Positions 34,028 to 43,836 of a DNA stretch of 64,000 nt are shown here, piece after piece. The position numbers and the translations under genes were made by a program. The notes under the pieces are model-generated. The model was not told where the DNA came from. It saw nothing but the letters and a program-made list of their open reading frames with translations, and made no database searches. The DNA is from Opitutia bacterium (GTDB lineage: Bacteria > Verrucomicrobiota > Verrucomicrobiae > Opitutales > Opitutaceae): contig CANEVO010000002.1 in the NCBI GenBank assembly GCA_947442255.1, positions 62,001 through 126,000 of the forward strand, in the 5' to 3' direction. How positions within the stretch are numbered: position 1 is the stretch's first letter; each line of letters begins with the position of its first letter.

Positions 34028-35710
34028 TTACTGCGCCTTTGGCTCGGACTTCTTGAGCTCCCGCTGCACCAGTTCCGCAATGTAGGCGGAGGCTCCCATC
34101 CGGGACGAATAGCTCGCCAGCTGGGTGCGGGTCTCGGCGTAACGTGGATTCGCTTCGCTGAGGTCCGGGGCCTTCTTGTCTGCGGCGTAGACGAAAAGGC
34201 CCTTGTCGGCGCTGATGGCCATATCCGAGACCTGGCCCTTGTTGAGGCGTTCGAGAGTGCCGAGGACCGAATAGTCGATGTCCTGCGGACGATCGCGCAG
34301 CGTGAACGGGGCGATGGTTTTGGGCTCGAGTTTGACGCCAGCGGCGGACGCGGCGGCCACGGCCTTCTCAAAGGTGTCGCCGGCCTTCAGGCGGGCCTCC
34401 AGCTGGCTTTTGATGGACTTGCCGAGCTCGACGAAGCGCTTGCGCTTTTCGTTTTCGAGATAGTCGGCTGAAACTTTTTCCCGCACCTCCGTGAGGAGCG
34501 GCTTGCGGGCGGCCTGGGTGTCTTTCCAGAACAAAACGGCGGCGCCGCCCGGGGTGGCGAGGGCCTCGGAGACAAACCGGTCGGCATTGAGCTTGAACGC
34601 CTCGGCGGCGATTTCGGGCGAGCCGCCGAGCTCGGCGGGGCCCGCCTCGCGTGTGAAGGGTGCGAGCGGTTTCGAGGCCAGCTTGCGCCCGGCCAGGAGG
34701 GCGTCGAGCGCCGGGCCACTCCGGGCCTTGGCTTCGAAGAGGGTGACCGTGAGGTCGCTGGCGGCCTTGACGGCGAGCTTCTGGGCGCGATCGAGTTTGA
34801 TCGCCGCCTCGACTTGGGAGCGGACGGCCGCGAAATCGACGGCGGGATTGGCAATCGACGGCGGCGTGGTCTTGGCATCGGCCGGCTTCACCTCCGGCGG
34901 TTTGGGAAACCGGGCGGGGTTTTGATCGTAGTAGGCGCGGACCTCCACATCAGTGACGGTCACGACGGCGGCGTAGTTGGCGGTGGGAAAATCGACGTAG
35001 GTTGCGACGATCCGCGGCGGAATCTCATAGCGAAAGGCATTTTCCTCGAAAAATTTCGTGAGCTCGGCGTCGGTCGGCTTGAGGTCGGCCTTGAAACCGG
35101 CGTAGCCGGCGGTCGCGGTCGCGAGCGTCCAGGAGGTGTCGGCCCGGTCGAGCTGGTTTTTGATGTCGACCGGCAGGACGTAGCCGGGGCCGGCGAGGAG
35201 CTTGTTGACCTTGTCGGCCCGCACGTCGTTGCCGAGGACGCGCGCGACGTCGGCCTCGCTGAGGCCGCGCGGATTGGTTTTCAGGTTGTCGCGGAACGTG
35301 GCGTAGGACTTCGCGTCGAACTGGCCGTCGGCCCCGGCGAACATCCGCAGGTTCTTGATCGCGTCGACGATCTCCGCTGGGGTCGCCGCGGGGATGTGCC
35401 ACGCGTCGGCGAGGTGGAGCGTGGCCCCGCGCTGAAAAGCGTAATTCTGAATCTGGTCCGCATCGAGCCCGCCAAAGGCGCCGACCTGGAGCTGCGCGCT
35501 GATCTGGGCCTCGCCAAAGAGGCGCCTCTGATCGTCGGGCAGGTTGAGGTCGTAATTAAAAAAATGCCGCTCCATCACTTCGCGTTCGGCGCGTCCGATC
35601 CCCGGCGAGGCGCCGATGGTGAACACGAACGAGATGATCACTCCGGCCAGAAGTACGGCAAAAATGGATCGGAAGTGGTGCTGCAAATATTTCTGGATCC
35701 AGGAAATCAT
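34028..35710 (-). CDS. SurA_N/PpiD-like membrane-anchored periplasmic chaperone
   Basis: 560 residues starting MISWIQKYLQHHFRSIFAVL, one N-terminal membrane segment followed by a large periplasmic part, the layout of PpiD. REVMERHFFNYDLN and LTKFFEENAFRYEIPPRIVA are SurA_N/PpiD-like; the helical body has YDQNPARFPKPPEVKP. A recognisable parvulin domain is not seen in the sequence, so it may be a chaperone without isomerase activity. It should help outer-membrane proteins fold after Sec export. ATG 35710 is chosen; upstream open sequence belongs to shadows. It lies downstream of the BrkB gene. Confidence 0.72.
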   Translation of the reverse strand: MISWIQKYLQHHFRSIFAVLLAGVIISFVFTIGASPGIGRAEREVMERHFFNYDLNLPDDQRRLFGEAQISAQLQVGAFGGLDADQIQNYAFQRGATLHLADAWHIPAATPAEIVDAIKNLRMFAGADGQFDAKSYATFRDNLKTNPRGLSEADVARVLGNDVRADKVNKLLAGPGYVLPVDIKNQLDRADTSWTLATATAGYAGFKADLKPTDAELTKFFEENAFRYEIPPRIVATYVDFPTANYAAVVTVTDVEVRAYYDQNPARFPKPPEVKPADAKTTPPSIANPAVDFAAVRSQVEAAIKLDRAQKLAVKAASDLTVTLFEAKARSGPALDALLAGRKLASKPLAPFTREAGPAELGGSPEIAAEAFKLNADRFVSEALATPGGAAVLFWKDTQAARKPLLTEVREKVSADYLENEKRKRFVELGKSIKSQLEARLKAGDTFEKAVAAASAAGVKLEPKTIAPFTLRDRPQDIDYSVLGTLERLNKGQVSDMAISADKGLFVYAADKKAPDLSEANPRYAETRTQLASYSSRMGASAYIAELVQRELKKSEPKAQ

Positions 35711-35823
35711 GGGTCGAAAACGTCGGAAGGTAGGTCGGCCCGGGCGGGTGGCAAGGGCGAAGTGGGGTGCGCCCGGGCCGGCGGCACCCGGGGCGCAAAG
35801 TCGGATCCGAACGCGCTTCCAAG

Positions 35824-37343
35824 TCAGGCTGCCGCGGGCGGCGGCGGGGGCCGTTGGGCGGCGGGGTGCCGCCGGCCTAGGGCGAACGGCGGGCGCGATT
35901 CGTCGAAGGGGTGCGCGGCGAGGAGGTCGTCCAGGTTCTGGCGGAAAAACTCCTGCTCGCCGAGGCGGGGGAGGGCCCGGTCGAATTCCGCCATCAGCGG
36001 ATCGATATGCCCCAGCGAACTGCTGAAAGGGGTTTCCCCGTAGTTCTGGTTGAGCGCCTTGAAGTCGAAGAGGTTGATCCGGTTGAGCGGTCGCGCGGGT
36101 TGATACAGATAATCCTGGTCCGCGCCGTCGGCCGGCGGGCGCACCGTGGTGACCAGCTGGAGTTGCGCGAGCCGGTTGAGGCACTCGTTGAGCAACTGCG
36201 TGGGCACCTTCATCATCGTGCCGAGGTGCGAGGCCGAGATGGGCGGGAGGCATTCCCGGAAACGCCGGCAGATCGTCAGGAAAACGGCGAGCGCGAGGCG
36301 TTCCCGCATGGCATCCGTGAGCGTGCTCCACGCCGCCTGGCTGTTGCGGAAATGTACGTTTTGAATCGCGTAGCTCACGATCCCGCCGTTGAGCACGCAC
36401 AGCCAGAAAATGTAGAGCACGGAGAGCAACACCAGGGGCAGGGCGAGGCCGCCGTAGAGATCATTTTCGAGCACGACCCGTTTTACATAGAGAAACGCGG
36501 CGAATTGATTGAGCGCGAGCAGCACCGTCACGACCAACGCGCCGATGCCCGCCAGAAGACGCGGGTGTTGGGGATGACGCGGTAAAACAGCGTCAGGATC
36601 GCCGCCAGCAGCGCGAAGGACAGCAGGGGCAGCGACCAGCTGAGCAAATTCAGCAGATCGTAGCCGCCGGGCAGGTGCTCCTTGAAGAGGTTGACGGTCG
36701 TGCCGGCCCCGAGCAACGCGACCGCGGTAAAAAACAGCACGGCACCAAGCGTGAGCACCGTCCAATACAAGACGACGCGCATCAAGACCGACCGCCCCTG
36801 TTGCACGCCCCAGATGTCGTTAAACGTGTCCTCGATCCCCTTGAACATCAGCAGGACGATCGAGATCAGGGAGAGGACGCCGAGCGCACCCATCGAACCG
36901 GATTGCGACGCCTTGATAATGTTGTTGATCGTATCGACGAGCGTCGGGCTGACCGTGGCGGAATCCAGCGTGATTTCTTCGTATTGTTCGAGCTGGGGCG
37001 CGATCGTCTTGATCATCCGGTTCAAGGTATCCGCCACGAGATTGGGATTCTCGTTCTTGCCGAGGGCGAAGCCGGCGACGAGCACGGCGATCGCAATGAG
37101 CGGTCCCAGGCCCAGCAGCGAACTGAACCCCAGGGCCGCAGCCCGGCTCAGGATGCGCGTCTCCATGCACACCGTGAAGGTGATCGAGACGACCCGCAGT
37201 ACCGCGAAGCTGTAGCCCTTGAACGAGCGGTCTTTCAGCAGGGCGGACTGCCAGATCTCCTTCTGATAGACATGAAGCAAGCGCGGCCACAGCTCCCGGA
37301 GCCGGAGTCGCGGCGCAACGGGCGGATGGGCCGGGTGCGGCAC
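35824..37343 (-). pseudogene. YihY/BrkB-family membrane protein, interrupted by one frameshift
   Basis: The N-terminal frame (GTG 37343, stop 36528) has YihY/BrkB sequence: KGYSFAVLRVVSITFTVCME, RAAALGFSSLLGLGPLIAIA, LIFKGIEDTFNDIW-like (MFKGIEDTFNDIWGVQQGRS) and LTLFYRVIPNTRVFWR. The family continues in another frame from GIGALVVTVLLALNQFAAFL and VLENDLYGGLALPLVLLS to GGIVSYAIQN, so one base is missing near 36545-36555. After the membrane part is a winged-helix-like C-terminal domain (HLGTMMKVPTQLLNECLNRL) and a proline-rich tail. No slippery site is visible. Either a true mutation or a sequencing error; as written, the protein is truncated. Start is 10 bases after the GYF-like gene. Confidence 0.8.
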
Positions 37344-37353
37344 GGCGCGCCTC

Positions 37354-38097
37354 TCAATGCGTCAGTAAATGCCAGGCGAGCGCACCCATGCCGCCGACGC
37401 CGGCGGCGGCGGCAACGACCACGGGAACCACACTCACGATTACGGTGCAGAGATAAAGTCCCGCCATGCCGGCGGTGAGTTCCAGCAGCGGCACCGAGAG
37501 ACCCTCGGCGTAAAACGTGAATCCCATCAAACCAAATCCGAGCGCGGCCCGGAACCGCACGACCGGATAAAGCGACACGGCACCCAAGCCGAGCATGACG
37601 GCGAGGAACACGTCGCCCAATCCGAGAATCACGAAGGGATTCGCGAGAATTTTCATCGGATCTATCGAGGTCAGCGCCTCCGTCGAGGGGAGAATTTCGG
37701 CGGCGGCGGCGGCCACCAGCGTGGCGAGCGCGCCATACCTGCCGATCTTGGCCGCCTTCATCATGTCGATCTCGGGATCGAATTTACCCTTGGTGTCATC
37801 CGTCCGTCCCTCGGCGGCGGCGAGTATGTCGTCGACCGTGATCGCCTTCGCGTTGGCGTCGAGCTTGTTGAGGATTTTGATCTCCTTGGCCTTGAGCACG
37901 AGCTTCTTCTTTTTGGGAAACACGACGCTCATGAGCTCGGCGTTGGTATTCAGGGCCACCCACTGCTCGGTGGCCCCATCGTAAATGAAGGTCTCGAAGG
38001 TGACCTGGCCGGCTTCGGCAAGATCGGCGATCTGCTGAGCACTGAACGGCCCGCGGGCTTCGATTTCGGTCGCGTTGCGGATGTAGATTTCCTGCAT
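37354..38097 (-). CDS. membrane protein with N-terminal GYF_2-like domain
   Basis: 247 residues. MQEIYIRNATEIEARGPFSA then QQIADLAEAGQVTFETFIYD and ATEQWVALNT is the GYF_2 pattern found in bacterial membrane proteins, a likely peptide- or protein-binding module on the cytoplasmic side. A charged linker (KKKKLVLKAKEIKILNKLDA) precedes about four to five membrane segments, ending GMAGLYLCTVIVSVVPVVVA. No known specific function. It is 10 bases before the BrkB gene on the same strand. ATG 38097 is selected because the frame upstream is not domain-like. Confidence 0.7.
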   Translation of the reverse strand: MQEIYIRNATEIEARGPFSAQQIADLAEAGQVTFETFIYDGATEQWVALNTNAELMSVVFPKKKKLVLKAKEIKILNKLDANAKAITVDDILAAAEGRTDDTKGKFDPEIDMMKAAKIGRYGALATLVAAAAAEILPSTEALTSIDPMKILANPFVILGLGDVFLAVMLGLGAVSLYPVVRFRAALGFGLMGFTFYAEGLSVPLLELTAGMAGLYLCTVIVSVVPVVVAAAAGVGGMGALAWHLLTH

Positions 38098-38284
38098 GGC
38101 GATGGCGAAGACGGTGGGCGCGCGATCCGGGACCGGCAAGAGTTTAGTGGGGCGGGGTTGCGGCCGGCGTTGCGCCGTGCCGGTGGGTTGTGGGGTCCGG
38201 CGAAACACGCCGTATCCGGATCGTCCGGTCGGTGGCGGGGAGCGTTTGTGGGGGCCCTCCGCCGGTGGCCGGACCGGCAGGCAA

Positions 38285-40045
38285 CTACATCCGCTTGAGC
38301 GTGCGCAGACTGAGGAGTTGGAGGCCGGTCTCGAGGATCAGCAGCGTGCGGGCGCAGAGGAGCAGTCGGCGCGCACGGATCGCGGGGTCCTCGACCGCCA
38401 CCTTGTCGGCGTTGTAGAACGCGCTGAAATCTCCCGCGAGTTCGTAGAGATAGAGCGAGAGGAAGTGCGGGCGCAGGGCGTCGGTCGCGAGCCGGATCCC
38501 ATCGGAAAATTTCACCAATTTGCGGGCGAGGGCGAATTCCGCGGGCGTTTCCAACCCGCTCGCCGCGGCCTCGGTGGCGGCAGCGCCGGGCGTGACGCCC
38601 AGCTTGCGAAAAATCGAATGAATACGCGCGACGGCGTAGAGGAGATAGGCGGCGGTGTTGCCTTCGAGGGAAATCATCTTGTCCCAGGCGAAGACGTAGT
38701 CGCTCGAACGGTTCTGGGAGAGATCGGCGTACTGGACGGAGCCCACGCCCACCACGGCCGCAATCTCGCGCCGTTCGGCGTCGGGGATGTCGCGGCTTTT
38801 CTCGCTGACCAGCGCGAAGGCCCGCGCTTCCGCCTCGGCGAGCAACTCCTTCAGGCGGATATTTTCACCGCTGCGGGTTTTGAGCGGCTTGCCGTCCTCC
38901 CCCGTGACCGTGCCGAAGGCGGTGTGCTCGAGGGCGGGCAGCTTGCGCCCGAGCTGGGCGAACCATTTTTGCGCGGTGAGAAACAACTGCTGGCAGTGGT
39001 CGCTCTGGCGCGAGTCGATGACGTAGATCGCGGCGTCAGCCTTGAAGTGTTCCGCGCGGTAAAGGATCGTCGCGAGGTCGGTGGTGGCGTAGTTGGCGGC
39101 ACCATCAGATTTCCGGATGATGAAGGGCTGCGTGGCGAAGCGCGGATGCTCCGGGTGAAACACCACGAGGGCGCCCTCGCTCTCCACGGCCAGCCCGCAA
39201 TCGACGAGCTCGCGATAGACCCGCTCGACCTGGTCGTTGTAGAAGCTCTCCCCCAGCGTGACGTCGAAGTGAATGCCGAGCTGGTCGTAGATGACTTGGA
39301 ACGCCGCGAGCGATACCCCATTGATGTGCCTCCAGATTTCGAGGTTCTCCGGATCGCCGGCCTGGAGCTTGACCAACTCGGCGCGGGCTTGGTCCATCAC
39401 GGCCGCGTCGGCATCGGCGGCGTTGTTCCCGACCTTGTAGAGCCGTTCGAATTCCTCGAGTGGTTCCCGGGCGAGCGCCGCAGAATCGAGCTGGCGTTTG
39501 TAGGCCCAGATGAGCTTGCCGAACTGGGTGCCCCAGTCGCCGATGTGGTTGTCGCGGATGACCCTGGCCCCGCTAAACGCCAGCAACCGCGCGATCGCCT
39601 CGCCGATCACGGCGGAGCGCAGATGTCCGACGTGCATTTGTTTCGCCGTGTTTGGGGCGCTGTAGTCGACGACGTAAACCTGGTCTTTTTTCGCGGTGGC
39701 GGCGCCGGCGGCGAGCGCTTCCCGGGTGGAAAAGGTGCCGAGCCAGGCCCGGAGCGCGGCGGGCTGGAGCGTAAAGTTGATGAAGCCGGGGCCGGCGATG
39801 GTGCAAGCGCAGCGCTCGGCTGCCGAAGCGGGCAGGGCCGCGAGAAGTTTCTCGGCGATGGCGCGAGGGTTCAGCTTCCGCGCCTTGGCGTAGCCCAGCA
39901 CGCCGTTGGCTTGGAAGTCGCCATGGCGCGGATCGGCGGTGCGCACCTCCGGGGTGAACGTGTCGGCCTCGGGTAGACCGGCGGTTGCCGCGGCGGACTT
40001 GAGTGCGGTCTCGAGATCGGCGGCGAAGTTGAACGAAACGTACAT
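38285..40045 (-). CDS. argS: arginyl-tRNA synthetase
   Basis: 586 residues, a class I synthetase that charges tRNA-Arg. The N-terminal Add-1 domain is followed by DYSAPNTAKQMHVGHLRSAV with the HIGH-type HVGH, then HIGDWGTQFGKLIWAY, and FIIRKSDGAANYATTDLATI in the catalytic core; GTVTGEDGKPLKTRSGENI replaces the KMSKS region, as expected for ArgS enzymes lacking the canonical sequence. The C-terminal DALR domain (LLYAVARIHSIFRKLG to LILETGLQLLSLRTLKRM) is complete. ATG 40045 gives family-like length. Divergent from the nucleoside phosphorylase homologue at 40243. Confidence 0.95.
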   Translation of the reverse strand: MYVSFNFAADLETALKSAAATAGLPEADTFTPEVRTADPRHGDFQANGVLGYAKARKLNPRAIAEKLLAALPASAAERCACTIAGPGFINFTLQPAALRAWLGTFSTREALAAGAATAKKDQVYVVDYSAPNTAKQMHVGHLRSAVIGEAIARLLAFSGARVIRDNHIGDWGTQFGKLIWAYKRQLDSAALAREPLEEFERLYKVGNNAADADAAVMDQARAELVKLQAGDPENLEIWRHINGVSLAAFQVIYDQLGIHFDVTLGESFYNDQVERVYRELVDCGLAVESEGALVVFHPEHPRFATQPFIIRKSDGAANYATTDLATILYRAEHFKADAAIYVIDSRQSDHCQQLFLTAQKWFAQLGRKLPALEHTAFGTVTGEDGKPLKTRSGENIRLKELLAEAEARAFALVSEKSRDIPDAERREIAAVVGVGSVQYADLSQNRSSDYVFAWDKMISLEGNTAAYLLYAVARIHSIFRKLGVTPGAAATEAAASGLETPAEFALARKLVKFSDGIRLATDALRPHFLSLYLYELAGDFSAFYNADKVAVEDPAIRARRLLLCARTLLILETGLQLLSLRTLKRM

Positions 40046-40242
40046 CGGATCAGAAAACCGGAAGCCGCGCGCGGCGCGCAAGCGTGGAGTTGAGTTCGTG
40101 AACGCTGAAAACCGGCGCTTTCTGCTCTGACAGGGCGCTTCTGATGGCCGGGTTTTCGGCTCGACTTTTTCCTTGGGACGCCTTGGCTCCTTAGCTTTTC
40201 CGCCCGCTGGCAAGCGTCCGGCCTTTAAATCCTCACCAATCC

Positions 40243-41589
40243 ATGACCAGTAAACGCAACGTTCCTATGCGTCGTTTCATCAAGCCTACGTTCAACTTCC
40301 TGATCGAGAAGAAGCGCGACGGCGGTGAGTTCACCCAAGAGGAAATACGCTATATCATCGACAGCACGTTGGATGGGGAAATGCCTCAACATCAACTGGC
40401 TGCGCTGGCGATGGCGATTTATTTTTCCGGCATGTCCGCGCAGGAGACGGCCGATTTAACCGAAGAGATGATGCTTTCCGGCGAGGTCATCGATCTCTCC
40501 CATATCGCGAAGCCGAAGATCGACAAATATTCGACCGGTGGCGTGGGTGATAAGACTTCCCTGGTCTTGGTGCCCCTTGCGATGGCCTCGGGCGTGGTCG
40601 TGCCGATGATGTGTGGAGTCGAACACGACTACATCATCAACACTTTGGAGAAGCTCGCGGCGATCCCGGGCTTCAAGAGCCACCAGACGAACGAACATTT
40701 TGCGGCCCAGTTGGCCCGTATCGGTGGGGCGATCGTCGCCCAAACGGCGGACTTGGCCCCGGCCGACGCCAAGTTGTACGAATTGCGGAAGGAAACCGGT
40801 ACGATCCCCAGCCTGCCGCTGATCACCGGCAGCGTGCTTTCGAAGAAGCTCGCGGAAGGTTCCGAGGGGCTCGTCATCGACGTCAAGTGGGGCAATGGAT
40901 CCTTCATCAAGGACCTCGAACAGGCGAAGCAACTCGCCCGGTCGATGACCCGCGTCGGTCGTTCGATGAAGCGCCGCTGCGTGGCTTTGGTGACCGATAT
41001 GAACCAGCCGCTCGGTGACACGGTCGGCACGTCGCTCGAAGTGAAAGAAGCCATCAAGCTGCTCAAGGGTGAGGGTCCGGAAGACATGAAGGAACTCGTC
41101 CTCAAGCTGGGCATGGAAATCGTGCGGCTGGCGGGCGTCGCCGGCTCGACCCTTTCCGCTAAGCAGACGGTGCAGCGTCATCTCACGGACGGGTCGGCGC
41201 TCGAAAAATTCAAGGACCTCGTCAAGGCGCAGGGTGGCGACGTTTCGTTTATCGATCATCCGGAGAAATTTCCGCAGGCGCGGCATATCCGGAAGTTGCC
41301 CGCTCCGAAGCGGGGCTATGTCCACACCATCAATGCCGCGATGATCGCCCGCGGCGTGCATCTGCTGGGCGCCGGCAAAGAAGACGTCCACGACAAGATC
41401 GATCACTCGGTCGGCGTTTCCGAAATCAAGAAGGTCGGCACGCAGGTCAAGCAGGGGGAGCCGTTGATGATGATTCACTACAACGACGAGGCCAAGCTCG
41501 AGCAGGCGCTGGAGTATTTCAAGAACGCCTATCGCCTCGCGCCCAAGCGGCCGACGCCGCCGCCGTTAATTGTCGAACGCGTGGCCTGA
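40243..41589 (+). CDS. thymidine/pyrimidine-nucleoside phosphorylase homologue with altered active site
   Basis: 448 residues of the NP-II phosphorylase family, which cleaves thymidine with phosphate. The fold is intact: FNFLIEKKRDGGEFTQEEI, STGGVGDKTSLVLVPLA (97-113), LPLITGSVLSKKLAEG. Residues matching E. coli Arg171, Ser186 and Lys190 are present (R182, S197, K201), but the catalytic His85 is Tyr96 (DKYSTGG), and the glycine-rich loop usually RGLGHTGG reads VEHDYIIN (126-133). MDVKVGSGAF has become IDVKWGNGSF. The C-terminal alpha/beta domain is complete. It may use another nucleoside or have another role. Start 40243 or 40267 (MRRFIKPTF). A strong terminator follows. Confidence 0.8.
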   Translation: MTSKRNVPMRRFIKPTFNFLIEKKRDGGEFTQEEIRYIIDSTLDGEMPQHQLAALAMAIYFSGMSAQETADLTEEMMLSGEVIDLSHIAKPKIDKYSTGGVGDKTSLVLVPLAMASGVVVPMMCGVEHDYIINTLEKLAAIPGFKSHQTNEHFAAQLARIGGAIVAQTADLAPADAKLYELRKETGTIPSLPLITGSVLSKKLAEGSEGLVIDVKWGNGSFIKDLEQAKQLARSMTRVGRSMKRRCVALVTDMNQPLGDTVGTSLEVKEAIKLLKGEGPEDMKELVLKLGMEIVRLAGVAGSTLSAKQTVQRHLTDGSALEKFKDLVKAQGGDVSFIDHPEKFPQARHIRKLPAPKRGYVHTINAAMIARGVHLLGAGKEDVHDKIDHSVGVSEIKKVGTQVKQGEPLMMIHYNDEAKLEQALEYFKNAYRLAPKRPTPPPLIVERVA

Positions 41590-41607
41590 GTTGGGCTGAC
41601 CCTTTCC

Positions 41608-41645
41608 AACGCCCCGGCGCCCGCGCGCCGGGGCGTTTTGTTTTC
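41608..41645 (+). terminator. intrinsic terminator after the nucleoside phosphorylase homologue
   Basis: A 13-bp GC-rich stem (arms 41608-41620 and 41625-41637, CCCC/GGGG core) with a 4-base loop is followed by TTTTGTTTT. It is 19 bases past the stop at 41589. Confidence 0.93.
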
Positions 41646-41660
41646 TCGTCCTTTGGCTCA

Positions 41661-42908
41661 ATGCACATTTCCGTGGTTCCAAAAATGGACGAAGCCGCCA
41701 AAATCCCGCCTCCGCTGATCGATCGCTCCAGCTGGCCCCGTCCTTGGGCGCAGTTGAAGTACTTCACGTTTCAGCCCGCGATTTTTCCGCGGCTGCTCGG
41801 TCAGGTTTCGCCGGACGCGCGACCGGGCGATTTCGTCAACGTCTTCGACAAGAACGGCAACCTCGCGGGTGGCGGACTGTTCAATCCGCGCGCCAAGATT
41901 CCGCTGCGCGTCGTCACCCACTCGACGGAGCCGGTCAACGAGGGCTATTTCGAGGGCGCGATCCGGCGCGCGGTGGAATTGCGCCGGACGTTGTTCAAGC
42001 TCGATGAAACAACCGACGCCTACCGGCTCATCAACTCCGATGGCGATGGCCTTAGCGGGCTGACCATCGATCGGTACGGCGAAACCCTGCTCTGCGAAAT
42101 CTACTCGCTCGGCATCGCCCAGCGTCTGCCGAAATGGCTGCCGTTGTTGCATGAGCTGGCGGGGACAAAATTTGCCCGCGTGCACGTCGACCACGATCTC
42201 GGCAGCCTGGAGGGCATCAAGCCGTCGACTTTCAACGAAACCAACGCAGCTGCGCCGCGCATGGTGAAGATTCGCGAGCACGGCGTGCGGTATGAGGTCG
42301 ATTTCACCGAGGGGCACAAAACGGGTTTCTTTTGCGACCAGCGCGACAACCGCAAAGGGATCGCGCGCTTCACCCGCGATGCGCGGGTGCTCGACCTTTG
42401 TTGTTACACCGGGGGATTTTCACTGAACGCCAAGGTGCTCGGCGGAGCCGGCGAGGTCACGAGTGTCGACCTCGACGAGGTCGCGCTCGAGCAGGCGAAG
42501 CGCAATGCGAACCTCAATCAGGCCCGGCTCAAGTTCGTGCACGCCGATGCGTTTGCCTACGCGCGCCAGATGCAGACCAACGGGGGAAAGTGGGATGTCG
42601 TCGTCCTCGATCCACCCAAGTTCATTTTTACCCGCGACGAACATGGAAACTGGGAGGGCCGGCAGAAGTACGAAGACTTGAATCTGCTGGCAATCTCGCT
42701 GGTGAAGCCGGGCGGAATCTTCGTGACCTGTTCCTGCTCCGGGCTGCTGAGCGGCGAGGATTTCGAGGCGCATGTGATCAAGGCCGCCCACCGGCAAAAC
42801 CGGCGGCTGCAGTTCCTCGATCGCACCGGTGCGGGGCCCGATCATCCGGTTTATTCAAATTGTCTGGAGAGCCGTTACCTCAAGGTGCTTTGGTCGCGGG
42901 TGGTGTAG
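41661..42908 (+). CDS. class I rRNA methyltransferase, RlmI-like (PUA plus SAM domain)
   Basis: 415 residues. The N-terminal PUA-like part (LKYFTFQPAIFPRLLGQVSP, FVNVFDKNGNLAGGGLFN) is followed by an EEHD-like linker and a Rossmann SAM domain: FTEGHKTGFFCDQRDNRKG, VLDLCCYTGGFSLNAKVLG (SAM loop) and VVVLDPPKFIFTRDEHGNWE with the DPPK motif for base methylation. The family methylates a cytosine at C5 in 23S rRNA (C1962 in E. coli, RlmI); exact target here is inferred. Starts 20 bases after a terminator hairpin, so it has its own promoter. CSCSGLL near the end is a conserved cysteine-containing motif. Confidence 0.88.
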   Translation: MHISVVPKMDEAAKIPPPLIDRSSWPRPWAQLKYFTFQPAIFPRLLGQVSPDARPGDFVNVFDKNGNLAGGGLFNPRAKIPLRVVTHSTEPVNEGYFEGAIRRAVELRRTLFKLDETTDAYRLINSDGDGLSGLTIDRYGETLLCEIYSLGIAQRLPKWLPLLHELAGTKFARVHVDHDLGSLEGIKPSTFNETNAAAPRMVKIREHGVRYEVDFTEGHKTGFFCDQRDNRKGIARFTRDARVLDLCCYTGGFSLNAKVLGGAGEVTSVDLDEVALEQAKRNANLNQARLKFVHADAFAYARQMQTNGGKWDVVVLDPPKFIFTRDEHGNWEGRQKYEDLNLLAISLVKPGGIFVTCSCSGLLSGEDFEAHVIKAAHRQNRRLQFLDRTGAGPDHPVYSNCLESRYLKVLWSRVV

Positions 42909-42994
42909 TGCCCCGGCTCCAGTTTTCGGCCCCCGTGCAACTTCAAGTTCGACATTGCTGTGGGGTTTCTCCTGTCGCAAAAATTTTCCAGAAT

Positions 42995-43836
42995 ATGCCC
43001 CCATCCTTGCCATCGGCCTTCGAGCGTGCGGCGTGGCGATGGCTTTTATCACCCTCCCGGCGGCGGAACCGAAGCAGCCGTCGCTGATGGGGGCTTTGCG
43101 CCAACAGGTGCTGCGCAGCTTGGAGAACCCAAGAGCAACATTGCGGCGGGAAGTCGCGAAGTGCTGTTTTTTGCACGGGAGCGTGTGGTCCTGCGCGATA
43201 ATGTGGTGATCGAGGTGGAGCACCTGCCGGCGGAGGCACCGCGGCCGCCGCCTGTGCCGGCCGAAGTCCCGGCCGCCACGGTTGCCCCCGCCCCTGCGCC
43301 GTCGAGCGCGGCGGCCGCACCGGCGGCCAACGAAACGGTGGCGCCGCCCGCGGAAGCGTCCGCCGCCGCCACTAAAGCATCGGTCGCCACCGTGCCGCCG
43401 CCACCGGCGATTTCCGAGGCGGACGCGCCGCTTGTGATCAAATCCGTTCGCCCCGCCGGGGCGGCTTCGTCGCGAGTCGCACCCATCAATCAAGCTTCCG
43501 TCTCGGCGCCTCCGGCGGCGGTGAAACCGGAACAGGTGCCGACCCAATGCCTGCAAAGGCGGAGGGGCGCGCGCAGTCAGCGGTTGCTCCGGCTGAGTCC
43601 ACCGCCTCGGTCGCGTCGAATCCTCGCCCGGACGGAGCCGGGACCAGCCCGGCCGTGGCATCGAGTGCGGTCCCGGTGGCCGACGTATCCGCACCAGCCG
43701 ACGCGACGGCAACCTGCAGCGAGTTGACCCAGGCGCCCGCTGAGGCCGCTCCGACCGAAGATCCCGCGACGCCGGCCGTAACCAAGGGGAAAAAGGCAAG
43801 ACCCCCGTTCCGCGGCGACCGCGCGGAAACGGCGAT
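42995..43836 (+). pseudogene. Pro/Ala-rich N-terminal part of an Mrr-like gene, split over several frames
   Basis: Protein-like sequence continues across frames in the same direction. Frame 2: MPPSLPSAFERAAWRWLL (from 42995). Frame 1: LMGALRQQVLRSLENPRATL. Frame 3: REVLFFARERVVLRDNVVIE then a Pro/Ala-rich linker (EVPAATVAPAPAPSS). Frame 2 again: AKAEGRAQSAVAPAESTASV. The last shift, near 43825-43840, leads into the Mrr-like domain. Each step is a -1 shift, i.e. one missing base. The shifts lie near 43060-43100, 43150-43170, 43530-43545 and 43825-43840. Either a decayed gene or repeated homopolymer errors; no complete gene is present as written. Confidence 0.55.

Noticed and set aside
32066..38097. 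The idea that the TolC-like, FmdB-like, SurA_N-like, BrkB and GYF-like genes are one export system
   Set aside because: Gaps vary, the functions do not connect, and no pump is present; they are just co-directional.
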